64,000 nucleotides of DNA from positions 7,626,001 to 7,690,000 of the forward strand of contig JAHWDD010000001.1 in assembly GCA_023897205.1 (NCBI GenBank), written 5' to 3'. Every line of letters begins with the position of its first letter. Within the stretch, counting starts at the first letter, position 1. Under the pieces are notes generated by a model. That model saw only the letters and a list, made by a program, of their open reading frames with translations, ran no database searches and was not told where the DNA came from. Both the position numbers and the translations under genes were made by a program. Source of the stretch: Exophiala sp. HKRS030. Its lineage: Eukaryota > Ascomycota > Eurotiomycetes > Chaetothyriales > Herpotrichiellaceae. This document shows positions 13,364-27,001 of the stretch, one piece after another.

Positions 13364-15835
13364 TCAAGCAAGTTTTTTAGACGACGAAACATGTACATAG
13401 CGTATGATGTCCTCAATCTCGGAGCTACGGGACTTTCTTGGCTTCGTTTGTTGCTTTTCGTCATCCGTGCGATCTGTGATGTATGCGTTCTCAGAGACAA
13501 TATCGGGTGAGTCCTGATGCATATATTTCTGAGCTGCAGCCTTTCTCCGTGCATACTCATGCTTCTTCTTCGACAGCAGCTCCTCAGAGCCTACTCTCTC
13601 GAAGGCCAGTCGAACAAGATAGCGTGTGCTCAAATAGATATGCTCAGCGACAAAGATGGTGATGGGTAATGTCCACCAAGTTTGAATATCTGAAAGACGA
13701 GCTTCTGCGTGGAACAAATGGACTACCGCAGAGCTCACGATGCTGCCCAACCAAGCAAGAAAGTTGAGCGAATCGAGCCATGCGCCGATGCCATCGGTAC
13801 GAACAGGATCAGGGCGTTGGTGATCGATACTGATCTTAAGAAGATCAGAACGTAACTCAATCCAATTGTTGATTAGAAATCCAAGCGGGACCAATGGCCA
13901 AATAGGGCAGAAAAGCGCCAGGTAACCAAACTGCGTGACCATTTGCTGGAGATCTTCGTGAACGTTGTATGGTTCGCGCAGAGATTCATCGCGTGCTTGT
14001 GATACGAGCTGAGCGGTTGCCGATGATCCTGGCTCTTCTTTCTGAGGCACCTTGTGTCCTTTCCAAGAATTGTACCACCTTCTGGCTCGAAGTTTAAAAA
14101 GGGGAAAGATAAGTTCTTCGGCAAATGAGGACAGCTGCTCGGTGATTGTCAGTGCTATTACCTCACTCTTCAGCCGTGAAGCCTCGATACTAATTTCCGA
14201 ATCCAACAGCGTCCCGGAAGTTTGGCCGACTAGTTGACGTGTATGGCTCTGCAGGTATGAGATGACCTTTTGTCCGAATGGAACATAGACAAATGCTGTT
14301 AGGAAAATTGGTGAGAACTTGGTGATTGAGTTAAGCACAAAGACCTTCTGGGTGAGTGACATCTCATGGCGATCTGCTGTCCGGTGGTTCTCCCATGATG
14401 TGAGCTTGTTTGCAATCGTTTCCAGGCGAGTGCTGATAGTTGGAAGACTGAGGGCAAAGAGGACGGTTGGAAAATGCTCCTTCAATGGAACGGTTAGTGT
14501 AAGTCTTATCATCAGGAAATGGGTCAACTTGCAATCCAGTCTTTGTATTCACCCACATAGACATGTGATATCAGTAATTCGACTCCAAAAATGAGTGTTG
14601 TTAAGGCACCGAGAACGCAGAAAGCGACCAAAGCAAAGGGTATTGAGACAAGTTGACGAGCAACCTGCTTCCACTTCGGAAAATATCGTACCGCTTCACC
14701 ACTGATAGGGTCTTTGATTTCTTTTTCGAAGTAATACTCGCGCCGGTCAACCTGTGGAATTTTAGCCACGATCAAATTCCCCAGCCAGGCTCCGAGAACG
14801 CGAATCCCTGACACTCGGATGGCTTACTTTCAGATTTCCCACACCCCTAACATTCCATCGCAAACTCAAATTGATTTCCCGTGCCCTCCAATACTCAAGA
14901 AACACAATGCACCATGCAATTGTCAAAATGGCGTAAAGAGATGAGCACCCACCGGAGAAACCCCATGCTACAATGCCTGTTACCGAAGGAAAGATCAAGG
15001 CGATCATGTACGTTTGAAGAAATGAAAAATAGAAAGCAACCTATTAAAGAATTAGAACGGCACAGTACTAACCTCGATCTGCAAACCTTTTCACCATAGA
15101 TGGCGCGTATACTGTCTAAGTCATTCATGCTCAGAGTTGCCTTGCGGCTGAAATCAAAGAGGAGCTTGTTGTTGATCCTCCTGTTGTGCAACGGAAACAC
15201 GGCCTTCACGTTGTGACACCGACCATGGCCAGGCATGATGCCAGCACCACCAAGTTCTTTGGTCCAGGTGACAAGATGGAACATGGACCGTAGACTCTCA
15301 GCATCTGTTTCGGCTTTTGCGATAGTGTTGTATGAGCCCTCTGGGCGATCGTCAATAATACCATACAGCCAGTCTTTTACCCTAGTCGCGGTTAGTTTGA
15401 TGCCCAGCTATCCTGCTGCTGTTCACACTGGTGCCATGGTATACCTTGAACGATGAATAGCATTGCCGAGCAAGCTCTCCGGGGCTCTCATGATGATCAA
15501 CAGGGACGAGTCATGTCCCACCTTGACTTCTGAATGCAAACCTGCAGCATCGCAATCGTCCAAAATACCCTCAACCTCTGCAATGGCTTCTTCTAGATCT
15601 TTCAAGACAGTCTTAGCATTTTTTAAACCATAGAAGATCATAGGCTGATACCTGTATTGTTGACTTCATATTGAGCGACATATACATCACTGTTTGAGCC
15701 GGTAAGATCTTCCTTCCCAACTGAAGATATCGTCGTCTCACTGCCCACCATTTTCTCGACCATACTCTGGCTTCCGATCCAGCCTTTCTGAGGATGAGGT
15801 TCGCCGTCTCTATTCGGGTGCAGGATTGACGACAT
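13364..15835 (-). CDS. TMEM16/anoctamin family protein (Ca2+-activated lipid scramblase)
   Basis: A dimeric membrane protein of the afTMEM16/Ist2 group, which scrambles phospholipids and may conduct ions when Ca2+ binds, and in yeast tethers ER to plasma membrane. Minus-strand exons are 15652-15835, 15445-15592, 15087-15381, 14828-15040, 14533-14751 and 13364-14479, giving 724 residues; the ATG at 15835 is used because an upstream in-frame extension lacks an ATG. Introns are 59, 63, 46, 76 and 53 nt; the last uses a GC donor (GCAAGT). The cytosolic N-terminal ferredoxin-like domain is followed by GEKVAFYFSFLQ at the first transmembrane region. Conserved SLTQKIF-like (SLTQKVFVLNSITKF), QFGYLALF, and NNWIELRSDLLK segments mark helices 3 and 6-8, with the Glu and Asp of the last as expected Ca2+ ligands. 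The C-terminal tail is basic, as in tethers. Confidence 0.9.
14480..14532 (-). other. GC-AG intron in the TMEM16 gene
   Basis: The junction KDWI/EHFPTVLF keeps phase only if the intron begins with GCAAGT and ends with GAAG. The nearby GT inside the same motif gives the wrong phase. GCAAGT is the usual form of rare GC donors. Confidence 0.75.
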
Positions 15836-16155
15836 GTGGTTCCGGTACAGCGAATCGTGTGTCAAATTAGCAGTTCCCTTCCCGTCGGAGGTTTTCTGGA
15901 GGTTAGATGTAGATGCAGTGAATTTGAACGATCATTGATCTTTTGCAGAGATTGAAGTATTACAACCCACATAGCTTGATCTGACGCGTCCTGCTCCATA
16001 TATTCTTGGCATATGATTCATTCTAAATGCTTACTAGGGTAATCCTTTGTCCAGGTTTTGCTTGAATTTTACAGGCACGTTCCAACATTATGACGATGAT
16101 ATTGGCTCTTTTTGCATGATTGCCTCCATTATTGGTTCATATGATATCAGAATAG
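15836..16155. other. intergenic between Ca2+-ATPase stop and TMEM16 start
   Basis: 320 bp, both neighbours on the minus strand; it should hold the TMEM16 promoter and the Ca2+-ATPase 3' end. Nothing else was seen. Confidence 0.5.
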
Positions 16156-19100
16156 TTATTTCGTATCTGTGACTACTGCAGAGGCGATGGATAGGGATCC
16201 TAGATACCTCATGTAGACAGGGTTTTGGCTAGGTGGGATTCGCTGACTGCGCGAATCTTCAGGAAGGGGTATGAGCACGGGATCGTCTGCATGAGTTTCA
16301 GGATGTAGTTCGAACCGATGGCCGAGATAAGGCTGATGAGATTTTGCCAAACGCACCAATTCAGATAAGTCAATCTTGCTGGTATCATTAACAGGAAGCT
16401 CAAAAGATCGCATCGGGGAATGATCAGGAGCTACTTGACGCTTGCCGGAAGTTGCGACATGCTCGACAGTAGGTAACAATAGATTGGGTGGGATGGCCTC
16501 CCGCCTGAAGCCAGAGACAGCCCGTTGCAGCAGATTTGGTTTTGGAGGCGACGTGGCTTTTCTGTGCGCTTTCGTCTGTCTATGTTTCATGCGCAAGTGA
16601 AATAAGATTCGCACAGGTTTCACAATCCATAGAAACCACCGGTTCGGAGTCAAGCGAACCACCGCTCCATAAGGCAAAGTGATCAGACCGAGAACAATGG
16701 ATGTTGCCCACTGAGCTCCCGTAGGACGCTCGGTCTGGAATGCATTTCCGCCAAACATGACGATTAATAATTGACCTGTGATGGTGACAGCTTGTACAAA
16801 GAAAAACCAGGGATTGCGAAGGACACCTTCGAAGATGTTGAGCCCAGAATCCGCTCGTCGGCAGTTTGTTTGGTTGAAAACTTGCATAAAGATGTACGTG
16901 TTGAAAGCCGTGGTTTGAAGGCGTTGTTGTTGGACTAGACTGTCGTGAGCAAAGAATGCATGTCCACCGTAATGCAAGATGAAGATGACCGTCATTTGAT
17001 ACATGGACTGTGCAAGAACCATTTTCCACATAGAGACCGTGATGACAGGGGTGCCCCGTGGCTCTGGTTTCCGATGGAGCACACCACGTGTCGGGTAGTC
17101 CGTGGCTAAGGACAGAGCAGCAAAAGTATCCATGATGATATTGACCCAGAGAAGCTGCACAACAGAGAAAACTGCATCATCGCTACCTCCAACTAAGGCA
17201 GTGACAGCTGTGAGCAAACCAGCGCCAAAATTTATTGTCAGTTGAAACTGTTACGATGTCAGCGTATGAATCCAGGTAAAATGTGATGGAGATAATCACC
17301 TGAAGGAACTTCTTGACCGCATCGTTAATTGTTCGGCCCCACAGCAAAGCTTTAACAATCGAAGCAAAATTGTCGTCCATCAATATAATCGATGAAGCTT
17401 CCTTTGCGACATCGGTACCGGCGATACCCATTGCAAAGCCGACGTCCGCAGCTTTGAGAGCCAAAGCATCATTGGTTCCATCGCCAGTTACAGCAACAAT
17501 CTCCTTCTGCGCTCTCAGTCTATGCACCAGGATCCGTTTATCTTCCGGAGATGATCTTGCTAGCACCTGAAGTCTTGGTAGAATTAAGTCAAGTTGGGCG
17601 GAATCCAAATTTCGAAAGGTTGGCCCATCAATTGCAACCCCTCCAGCGGTGTATATGCCGCATTCAAGCGCGATAGACTTTGCAGTGTCGAAGTTATCTC
17701 CAGTCACCATACGTACGAACACTCCTGCGACTTGACATTGGCGCACCGAATTCACAACATCTTGTCGAAGAGGATCACGAAGACCAACCACGGCGATGAA
17801 CGACATCGCTTGGACATGGTCCTCAAGGCTTGGGCTTTTGTTGACGTCCGTTTCTTCGTTATTGTGATGTAAAGGCCAACGGTCGATATCACGGTACGCA
17901 AGCGCAAGTGGGCGCAGACTCTTCTGGGCCAAGACGCTCACGACACCATCCAAACGACTCCGCATTGGCCCGTCAATCGCAATCGTCTCTCCCTTGGCCC
18001 CGTGGTTCTTGATCGAAGTTGAGCAGCGTGAGACGACGATTTCCGCAGCACCCTTAGCGTATATTCGGTATCCTCCATTGGACAATCGAATCACAACCGC
18101 CATGATTTTTTGCCTGGGATCAAAAGGGAACAGATGTACTATTGGCATCTGTTCTCGCAATTCAGTCAGGCTTCTTAAGCCCAGCCGATCGTACGCAAAG
18201 CGAATGAGGGCAACTTCGGTACTAGACCCAAGAAGATCGCCTTCCTCAGGGTTATTTCTCTCCGTTGCGGTTGTGTTCAGTGCTATTGATTCACAGAGAA
18301 GCTCCTTGAGCGAAGCTGTCAAGCCTTTTGAAGACATAGGATCATCCAAATCGTCATATAACGCGTTCACTTTTTCAATTTTGTTCTCGTCTTGGGCACC
18401 AAAATGCCCGACTTCAGTCGGGATTCCAAGTCGACATGATACGACCGTCATCTTGTTCTGGGTTAACGTACCGGTTTTGTCTGAGCAAATCGTTGTGGCG
18501 TTGCCCATTGTTTCGCACGATCTTAACAAACGGACGAGATTGTTGTCTTTGAGCATCCTAGTGGTGGCGAAGGCTAGAGCTAGAGTGACAGCCAAAGCCA
18601 GACCTTCGGGAACACCAATCACAACCATGGTGACAGAAAGCATGAATATCTCCAAAAACTCCTCTCCCTTGGCCCGTGGCCCGCCTTCTATAGCTGGCAA
18701 TCGTACAAGAAAGCGTACGAAGAGGATGAAAAAGAAGACCAAACCAAATAAACACCCCCAAAGAGGATGTATTTGGATAGAGAGCCCAGCTTTTGTTGGA
18801 GGGGTGTTTCCTGAGGTTCATCGCGAAGTGACATGAGAATACGGCCGTAGCTTGAGTTGACACCCACTGATGTTACGAGCATAGTCCCAACACCACTCGA
18901 GACTTTACTTCCGCTGAGTATAAACGGGTCGTGGTCTTGTGATTTGGAAGCATCTTCCGCAAGATGATCGTCATTCCATGGTGTCTTCCGAATAAGGTCA
19001 GATTCTCCGGTGACAGATGACTCGTCGCACTCGACATCGTATCCCGCCGCCAGAATTCCATCGACAGGGACAATGTCACCAGTTTCCAAGTGAACAAGGT

Positions 19101-19854
19101 CACCGACAAGAAGGTCAAATACAGAAATGTGCTTGAGCTTGCCAGATCGGACGACGTTGACATAGCGTTCACTTTTCTTTGCATTAAGTTTCTCGAACTT
19201 GTGATTCTTCTGCCAATCATTGGTCGCTGTTGCCATGAGGATAATGATTATGGCAATCACAATTGTGACACCTTCGACCCATTCGACGTTTGAGCCTGGC
19301 TCGGAGGGATTGACGGACTGGTAGATACCGAGAGCAAGTGATACAACGGCCGAAAATGCTAGCAAGAACATCAATTTGTCATTGAAGGCGTCCCAAATAA
19401 GCCGAAGAAAGGATTTGGGCCTGCGAGGCGGTAAGCGGTTATCACCATAGGCGGTTTTACGGTCTGTAAATCCGCTTTTTCGTTGTTGATCTTGGCCCAG
19501 ATGAAAAGCAGAACCAAGCGCACTCAATTCGTGCAATGCAGTATCTGGTAACCTCTCGAGGCCATCCTCATCAGCCGATAAGCCAATTTTTAAATCAGTC
19601 CGAAGTGCCTTTGCTACTCCACTTAAGCCTCCAAGTTGACGGATACTTTCCGGATTTCGTTCTTCAATTAGTTTATGGAGGACATTGCGAGACAAGGTGA
19701 ATTTCGCGCTCGTCAAATCATCCTCTATACCGGGGCTTAATGCCTCGACATCTTGTGACGGGGTTCTGGTACCTGACTGCAGATTCTTTCTACTTGAGCT
19801 TGTAGAAGACTCTAGCCGACTTGTAGTTTTGAATTGTCTAAGAGCTCGAGTCAT
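16156..19854 (-). CDS. PMC-type Ca2+-transporting P-type ATPase, one-base frame break
   Basis: Pumps Ca2+ out of the cytosol into the vacuole or across the plasma membrane (PMC1/PMCA class). Minus-strand exons are 17300-19854 and 16156-17247 (intron 52 nt). With one base added in the G5 run at 18755-18759 the product is 1215 residues, a normal length. The start is the ATG at 19854; the codon at 19866 is GTG. Motifs in order: SSVTGES (actuator), ICSDKTGTLTQNKMT with the phosphorylated Asp, KGAAEIV (nucleotide binding), TGDN, and GDGTNDALALKAADVGFAMG (hinge). The C-terminal tail of about 130 residues is hydrophilic, where PMCA-type regulation occurs. The break falls just before the third transmembrane helix (GLVFFFILFVRFLVRLP). 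A 62-nt GT-AG 'intron' (18694-18755) would also restore phase but would delete that helix. Confidence 0.9.
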
Positions 19855-21577
19855 GTCGCAGAGCACCTCGATTCTGAGTAAGATGGAGAGAACACCGTTT
19901 CAAACAGAGGTGGAAATCCAAGTGTCGCAACTGGCCACTACCTGGTCACATTATGATCGCCTTGTCGACTTGTGTTGACGTGGACTCGTAGCTTGGCATC
20001 CGTCTCGAGGTTCCAAGATATCCACCAGACAACAAGGAAGGTCCGACGGTAGTGGTGCACATTGGCCGTCGCACTTGCTCACCATGAGAAGCATCCTTCC
20101 TCGCAGTCCCCGTATTGAGATACAACCGGCTGTGACCCTTGATGATGGTGCGGGTATGACTGGACTTGAAAGGGGCCGCCTGTGAGCAATCCGCCTGGAA
20201 ATAGTAGCCGCGGTCTGCGATTTGTAAACCTCCTCATTGGAAATGGCATTCCTCGGGCCTCCAGCCGCAGCCTTACTTAGGGGAGGATGTGAAGAGGCAT
20301 CACAAACACACCTCTCACGAGCCACGCATCACAGCCTTATTGCAACCACGAGATCTCTTCATTCATGCCTTGCTTCGCCGGGTTCCAAGACATGTAGCGC
20401 AAGCTGCCCTGGTCACACGTTCTCTCGGCGTTTGTCACAATGTTTGGTATTTCCAACGCGTGCCAAGAGCTAAAACCCTTGGCATGAGAAAATGACGTCA
20501 TATCAAAAAACAAGGGTCGCGTTTCTTGCCTCTGCGAACCGCCATACATCCCACCTACTGACAATTCTTCGAAACAAAGATGTTATATTTGGATGGGAAT
20601 ATACACAGGGCCGGGTTTCATACCCACAATTCTTTAGCCCATGTTGCACTCACCTTACCTCTTGACCGCTTCACCGTGCCAAGTATACCTGAGATGCCCG
20701 AGATAGGTGCAATTTAATCACGATAGGGTCACAATCCCGTAGACATAACGAATAAGTTGATGTCCAGGAATATCGTCTTGGGCTTTCCTGCCGAGCCCTT
20801 GATAAGCCGGTGCCTTATCATCAGTCTTATGGGGTAGCACGGGCAGACCGGACACTCGAGGTGGAAATGCGGGGTTTGCAAAAGATAACGGCAGCGGATA
20901 GAGCATCGCAGCTGCCTCATATGGTCAAGTTACTGGATCTTCCGACGATAGGCTCACAAATATTGCCATGGGCCACTCCACAGCATGGACGGTAGTCTAA
21001 ACTATGGAGTCGTGGGAGTATACATGGACGACATGGTAAGTCTGTTGTGGCTGACACAGGCTGAGGCCACAGTCTAGCAGTCCGCCGCACGTTGAGGTCA
21101 TCAAACTCGAGCCCCTGCTATTCGAACGTCTTTCCTGATCTACCGATTGCCCCCGAGATACTCTGCAAAAACATGAACACGCAAAGAAAAGAGGTCAAAA
21201 TCTGACTATCTCTGACCTTTCCCATACTCGGAATGTATGTGCATATGTGACAAGCTCAGAACCAGGCTTGCCGGAGACCGAGTCCGCCAGCTCGTTAACT
21301 TTCTCTCGCAATGTTGCCGTACGGGAACCCGGCAACGCTGGCATCACGAGATCTCCACGCTGAACTGACAACAAGATGGTTCATGATAAGAGCAGGAACC
21401 GTATCAGCTTCCAAGCCGCTTGTCGGTACCATCGAGCTTGGCTTTGTTCAAACCAACCCATATTCCATGCGTTCTATGCAGTACCACACTTAGCCTCCAG
21501 CTATATAAGTGATCTCCAAGTCCAACATGAAACTCACTCAGCATCTTGCAACATAGCAGACAGCGGTACCGCCAACA
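19855..21577. other. divergent promoter region, Ca2+-ATPase / amidase
   Basis: A 1.7-kb gap. ORFs of up to about 124 codons carry no recognisable domain. A TATA-like element is annotated at its right end. Confidence 0.45.
21502..21508 (+). promoter_or_regulatory. TATA-like element of the amidase gene
   Basis: TATATAA lies 70 bp upstream of the amidase ATG, a plausible core promoter position with a short leader. Confidence 0.4.
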
Positions 21578-23916
<2,339 letters not shown>

Positions 23917-24247
23917 TCTCTGGAGATACTAAGCTTCCCGAGATCTATGGGCAATGGCAATCATCAGGAATGAAGCACGTAAAATTCTGGTCAGAATATC
24001 TATGTGTTCGTAAATGAGCAAACTTCAATTTAACGCTCGGTAGCGCGTAGCATCCCTGATCGAGGACGGTCCGCAATAAAGCAATGAGGGATCAGAAAGC
24101 CTCACGAAACGTCAAATAAGCAATCGACGCAGGCATGGGAATTACTTTTCTACTCTCGAACATTATTGCGTATAACTACTTGCCGGCGGTGCTACACCAG
24201 GAATGCCTTGATCCAGTGCAATGTGATGATTGCTGCTTCCCTCACCC

Positions 24248-24352
24248 GTGGGACCCAAAGATTAGGTCCCCTACGCCACCTGTGGGACCCAAGCTGTTCG
24301 TCGCTAGCGCAAGAACATTTCCCAAGCAAGCGGCTCCAAGGTTGTAGGTCCC
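24248..24352. repeat. cluster of GGGACC / GGTCCC words
   Basis: GTGGGACCCAA occurs at 24248-24258 and again at 24282-24292; AGGTCCC occurs at 24264-24270 and 24346-24352. They form short direct and inverted repeats. This could be a protein-binding cluster or part of an old repeat. Confidence 0.4.
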
Positions 24353-24570
24353 AAGTAAACGCCTCTAGAAATTCCTGCGAGGACGAAGAGGAAAGCGGCA
24401 GTTCCATTATTGGAGCGGCTACCAGGTGGTCTCCAATACTACAAAGAGTGAGGTTGGTAGACGAAATCAAAAATAGCTCGGGCTCGCGGTTTTCCCTCTT
24501 GCTGCGCCGCATCCAAGATGCACAAGGGCCGCTTGTGCTTGGCACGATTGCGACATTTCCCGGTAAATAG

Positions 24571-24584
24571 CCAGGCACGCCAGG
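24571..24584 (+). repeat. 14-base word CCAGGCACGCCAGG, copy 1
   Basis: An exact copy of a word also found at 50375 and 51668, all intergenic and in the same orientation. It contains the direct repeat CCAGG. Confidence 0.6.
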
Positions 24585-25145
24585 CCCGTCGATAACGTGG
24601 TTGAGCCCGATTTAGTTGGTGGCCTGGTGCTGTGGTGCTTACTTTTGGGTGCTTACTGCGTCCAGTCCTCAAGTGCCGCTTATGCCCATTGCCCACTCGC
24701 AGTGCATCGTTTAGACTGGTGCATGGATGAGCACACCGACCTCGTAGCCATCAGCTCGACAAACCAACCTCATTATGCGTTGGTATGCTTTGAAGCAGAC
24801 TACCTAAACTAGAAAAAGCGCCCCTGTTCTCGCCCGAAAACCGGATTAAAGCCGCGACAAGGACCAATTCCTTGGGCTATTGTCATCTTTACTTACCAAG
24901 CACTCCTAAACGGTAATGCGTCAATAGCACGACCGCGATATTCCACGGCTGCCCAAATCCTCATGTGGGCATTGTATTCCCTAGTCTCTCGCCTCCGCGG
25001 CCTCCCTTCTCATTGGCTTTCTGGTAAGTAATCAGAAGCATGGTTGGGGGAACGTAGTAGAGAGATGTGATATAAGACTTCAACAACACCCATCGTTAAT
25101 TAGACCCTCATCCAACACAACAAACAAACAACAACAGCAAACAAG

Positions 25146-25179
25146 TCTTTTCCTTTCCTTTCCTTTTTTTTCTTTCCTT
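25146..25179 (+). promoter_or_regulatory. pyrimidine-rich leader of the small secreted protein
   Basis: 34 uninterrupted C/T bases, about 115 bp before the ATG, followed by CAACA/AAACA-rich sequence. Such CT tracts and A-rich leaders are typical of highly expressed fungal genes. Confidence 0.5.
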
Positions 25180-25291
25180 ATTTCATTTGTCTTCTGTCGA
25201 TCATTAACACATACAATATCCATTCTCTAATCAGAACCAAACAACAACAATCTTTCAAGCCACTCAAAATCAATTTAATATCAAATCAAAA

Positions 25292-26011
25292 ATGCAATAC
25301 ACTACCGTCGTTCTTTCTCTTCTCGCTGCCACCGGCGCTTTGGCAGCACCTCACTCCCGCCGTACCTTTGACAATGAGATCCGAGTTGCTCTGAGTGATC
25401 TGGGTGAAACTGGTGCCCAGGTGACCTTCAAGGAGGGCGTTCGCGACGCAGAAGTGCCTGCTATCAGCGGTCCATTCGCAACATTGGAAGTACTCCTAGG
25501 CAAGGACGTCAAGCAGCAGGATCTTCGATGCCAGGCTCTTGACGAGGCGGGCAAACCAATCATCGCAACTCGCGGCGCAAACGTTGACATTACCTTCGCC
25601 GATGGTGGCAACGGACCATGGACTTTCAAGCAACCCAGTCTCGTCAGCAAAGTCATCTGTGATCCCAGCTTCCAGAAAGTCAGCGCGGATGCCTTCGACA
25701 TCCGAGTTGTCCTTGAAAATCAGGCCACAGAACTTGGAACCCAAACTGTCTTGAGCTCGGGTGTGCGCGACGAGTCACGCCCAGTTGGCTCAAGTGGTCC
25801 ATTCCAGACAGTTGAGCTCCGTCTGGGTGAGCTTGTCGACCCAGCATACAGATGCAAGGTCCTCGACCAATCTGGCAAAGCCATTGTTCTCCACAGAGGC
25901 GCCAACACTGATGTTACCTTCGGCGATGGTGACAAGGGTGCCTGGACCTTCGACCAAACAAGCCAGGTCAGCAAGATCATCTGTGATCCCACCTTCGTCA
26001 AGGCTGCTTAA
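25292..26011 (+). CDS. small secreted protein of two tandem homologous domains
   Basis: A 239-residue single-exon protein of unknown function. Residues 1-18 are a clear signal peptide (MQYTTVVLSLLAATGALA), followed by a dibasic site (HSRR) suitable for Kex2 processing. The rest is an internal duplication: repeat 1 spans about residues 26-130 and repeat 2 about 133-239. Both copies share the pattern SGPF, then an E-L-x-LG segment, RC, GANxD(I/V)TF, WTF, VSK(V/I)ICDP. Each has exactly two cysteines (in RC and ICDP), suggesting one disulphide per domain. The strongly A-rich leader and pyrimidine tract suggest high expression. It is a plausible effector-like or cell-surface protein, but nothing here shows its role. 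The copies differ at many positions, so the duplication is not recent. Confidence 0.88.
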   Translation: MQYTTVVLSLLAATGALAAPHSRRTFDNEIRVALSDLGETGAQVTFKEGVRDAEVPAISGPFATLEVLLGKDVKQQDLRCQALDEAGKPIIATRGANVDITFADGGNGPWTFKQPSLVSKVICDPSFQKVSADAFDIRVVLENQATELGTQTVLSSGVRDESRPVGSSGPFQTVELRLGELVDPAYRCKVLDQSGKAIVLHRGANTDVTFGDGDKGAWTFDQTSQVSKIICDPTFVKAA

Positions 26012-27001
26012 GTAGTCAACATCGAATCAGCACGCGCAAGAGGCGCCGGGACTGTTGCGTTGAGTCGTGGAAAAGGATAGAAAAAGTGGCTACATGGATT
26101 GTACAGTACATTGATTTTGGTAAAGCATTGAGCGATTGGCGTTTTTGCTTTCTGATTTTTGAAATATTTACATTGGATCTATAGTATAATCAATACACTC
26201 ATTTTATATACCTGACAAGATTGTTACCAATTTAGTGATTTGTGACATGGCTATCAACATGTTCGCGTGTATATGCTAGCAGGTTGTTGGTGATAGGCTG
26301 TAGGGCGACAGACTTGGTTGGATGACTCTTCAACCGGAAAGTATTCGCTCTAGAGCGTTGCCAGAAGACGAGTTGATTGTGTGCGTGGCACGACTTATCT
26401 ACTGGCCAGGCATTACCCTTGGCAATAGGCTCACGTGACATAACTCACAGCAGATTGAATGCAGGTGTGGCAGGTTTTTGACCTCAGGTATAGCTATACG
26501 TTTCAGTAATTACTTGGAATTTCATTCGACTCAGGGACTATTTGCACCGCATATAGCCGTTTAAGGAAATATAGAATCTGATGCCGGGCTTAGTTCAATT
26601 AATACGCCTTCAGGTTGGTCACAACCGCCAAGATCGGTGTCAGCTTTTGTCGAATTAGGCTTGAGTGCCCTTTACATGTCAGTAGAATGACCGGCGCCCA
26701 CTGCTCGTGCAATTTTAGCCTCGAGCGACTTCAAGCTGACACACGACAACATTCGGTCATCTGTCAAGCTGTCCAACTTCATCCCTCTACATTTGATCTT
26801 TCGGGCGACATGGGCAATGGGGTATGCCACTTTAAGGGGAAGTGGTTGTGTCACCCTCTTCCCCCTTCAACCGAGCTCACTCATGCTCGGAGTCAAAATG
26901 CAAGACACAGACTAGCCTGCCGAACCTAGATAGCTTGATTCAATGGTTTTGCTCTTTGAGCTAACATATCATCAAAAGACCGGGAAACGGTAGGCTCAGC
27001 C
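26012..27001. other. intergenic, small secreted protein to GT62-like gene
   Basis: A 990-bp tandem gap, AT-rich just after the stop at 26012. No gene recognised. Confidence 0.45.

Larger units (their letters stand above)
23917..25291. other. intergenic, amidase to small secreted protein
   Basis: A 1.4-kb tandem gap. It contains a cluster of GGGACC/GGTCCC words (24248-24352), one copy of a 14-base word found three times in the window (24571) and a pyrimidine-rich leader next to the following gene. No coding signal was recognised. Confidence 0.5.

Noticed and set aside
18694..18755. GT-AG intron in the Ca2+-ATPase
   Set aside because: It restores phase but deletes a conserved transmembrane helix and lacks a branch-like site; one missing base explains the sequence better.
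19951..21000. ORFs of 60-124 codons between the Ca2+-ATPase and the amidase
   Set aside because: No domain, no splice logic and overlapping each other on both strands.
24135..24812. Overlapping ORFs of 70-134 codons
   Set aside because: Located in a repeat-like intergenic stretch; no similarity to known proteins.
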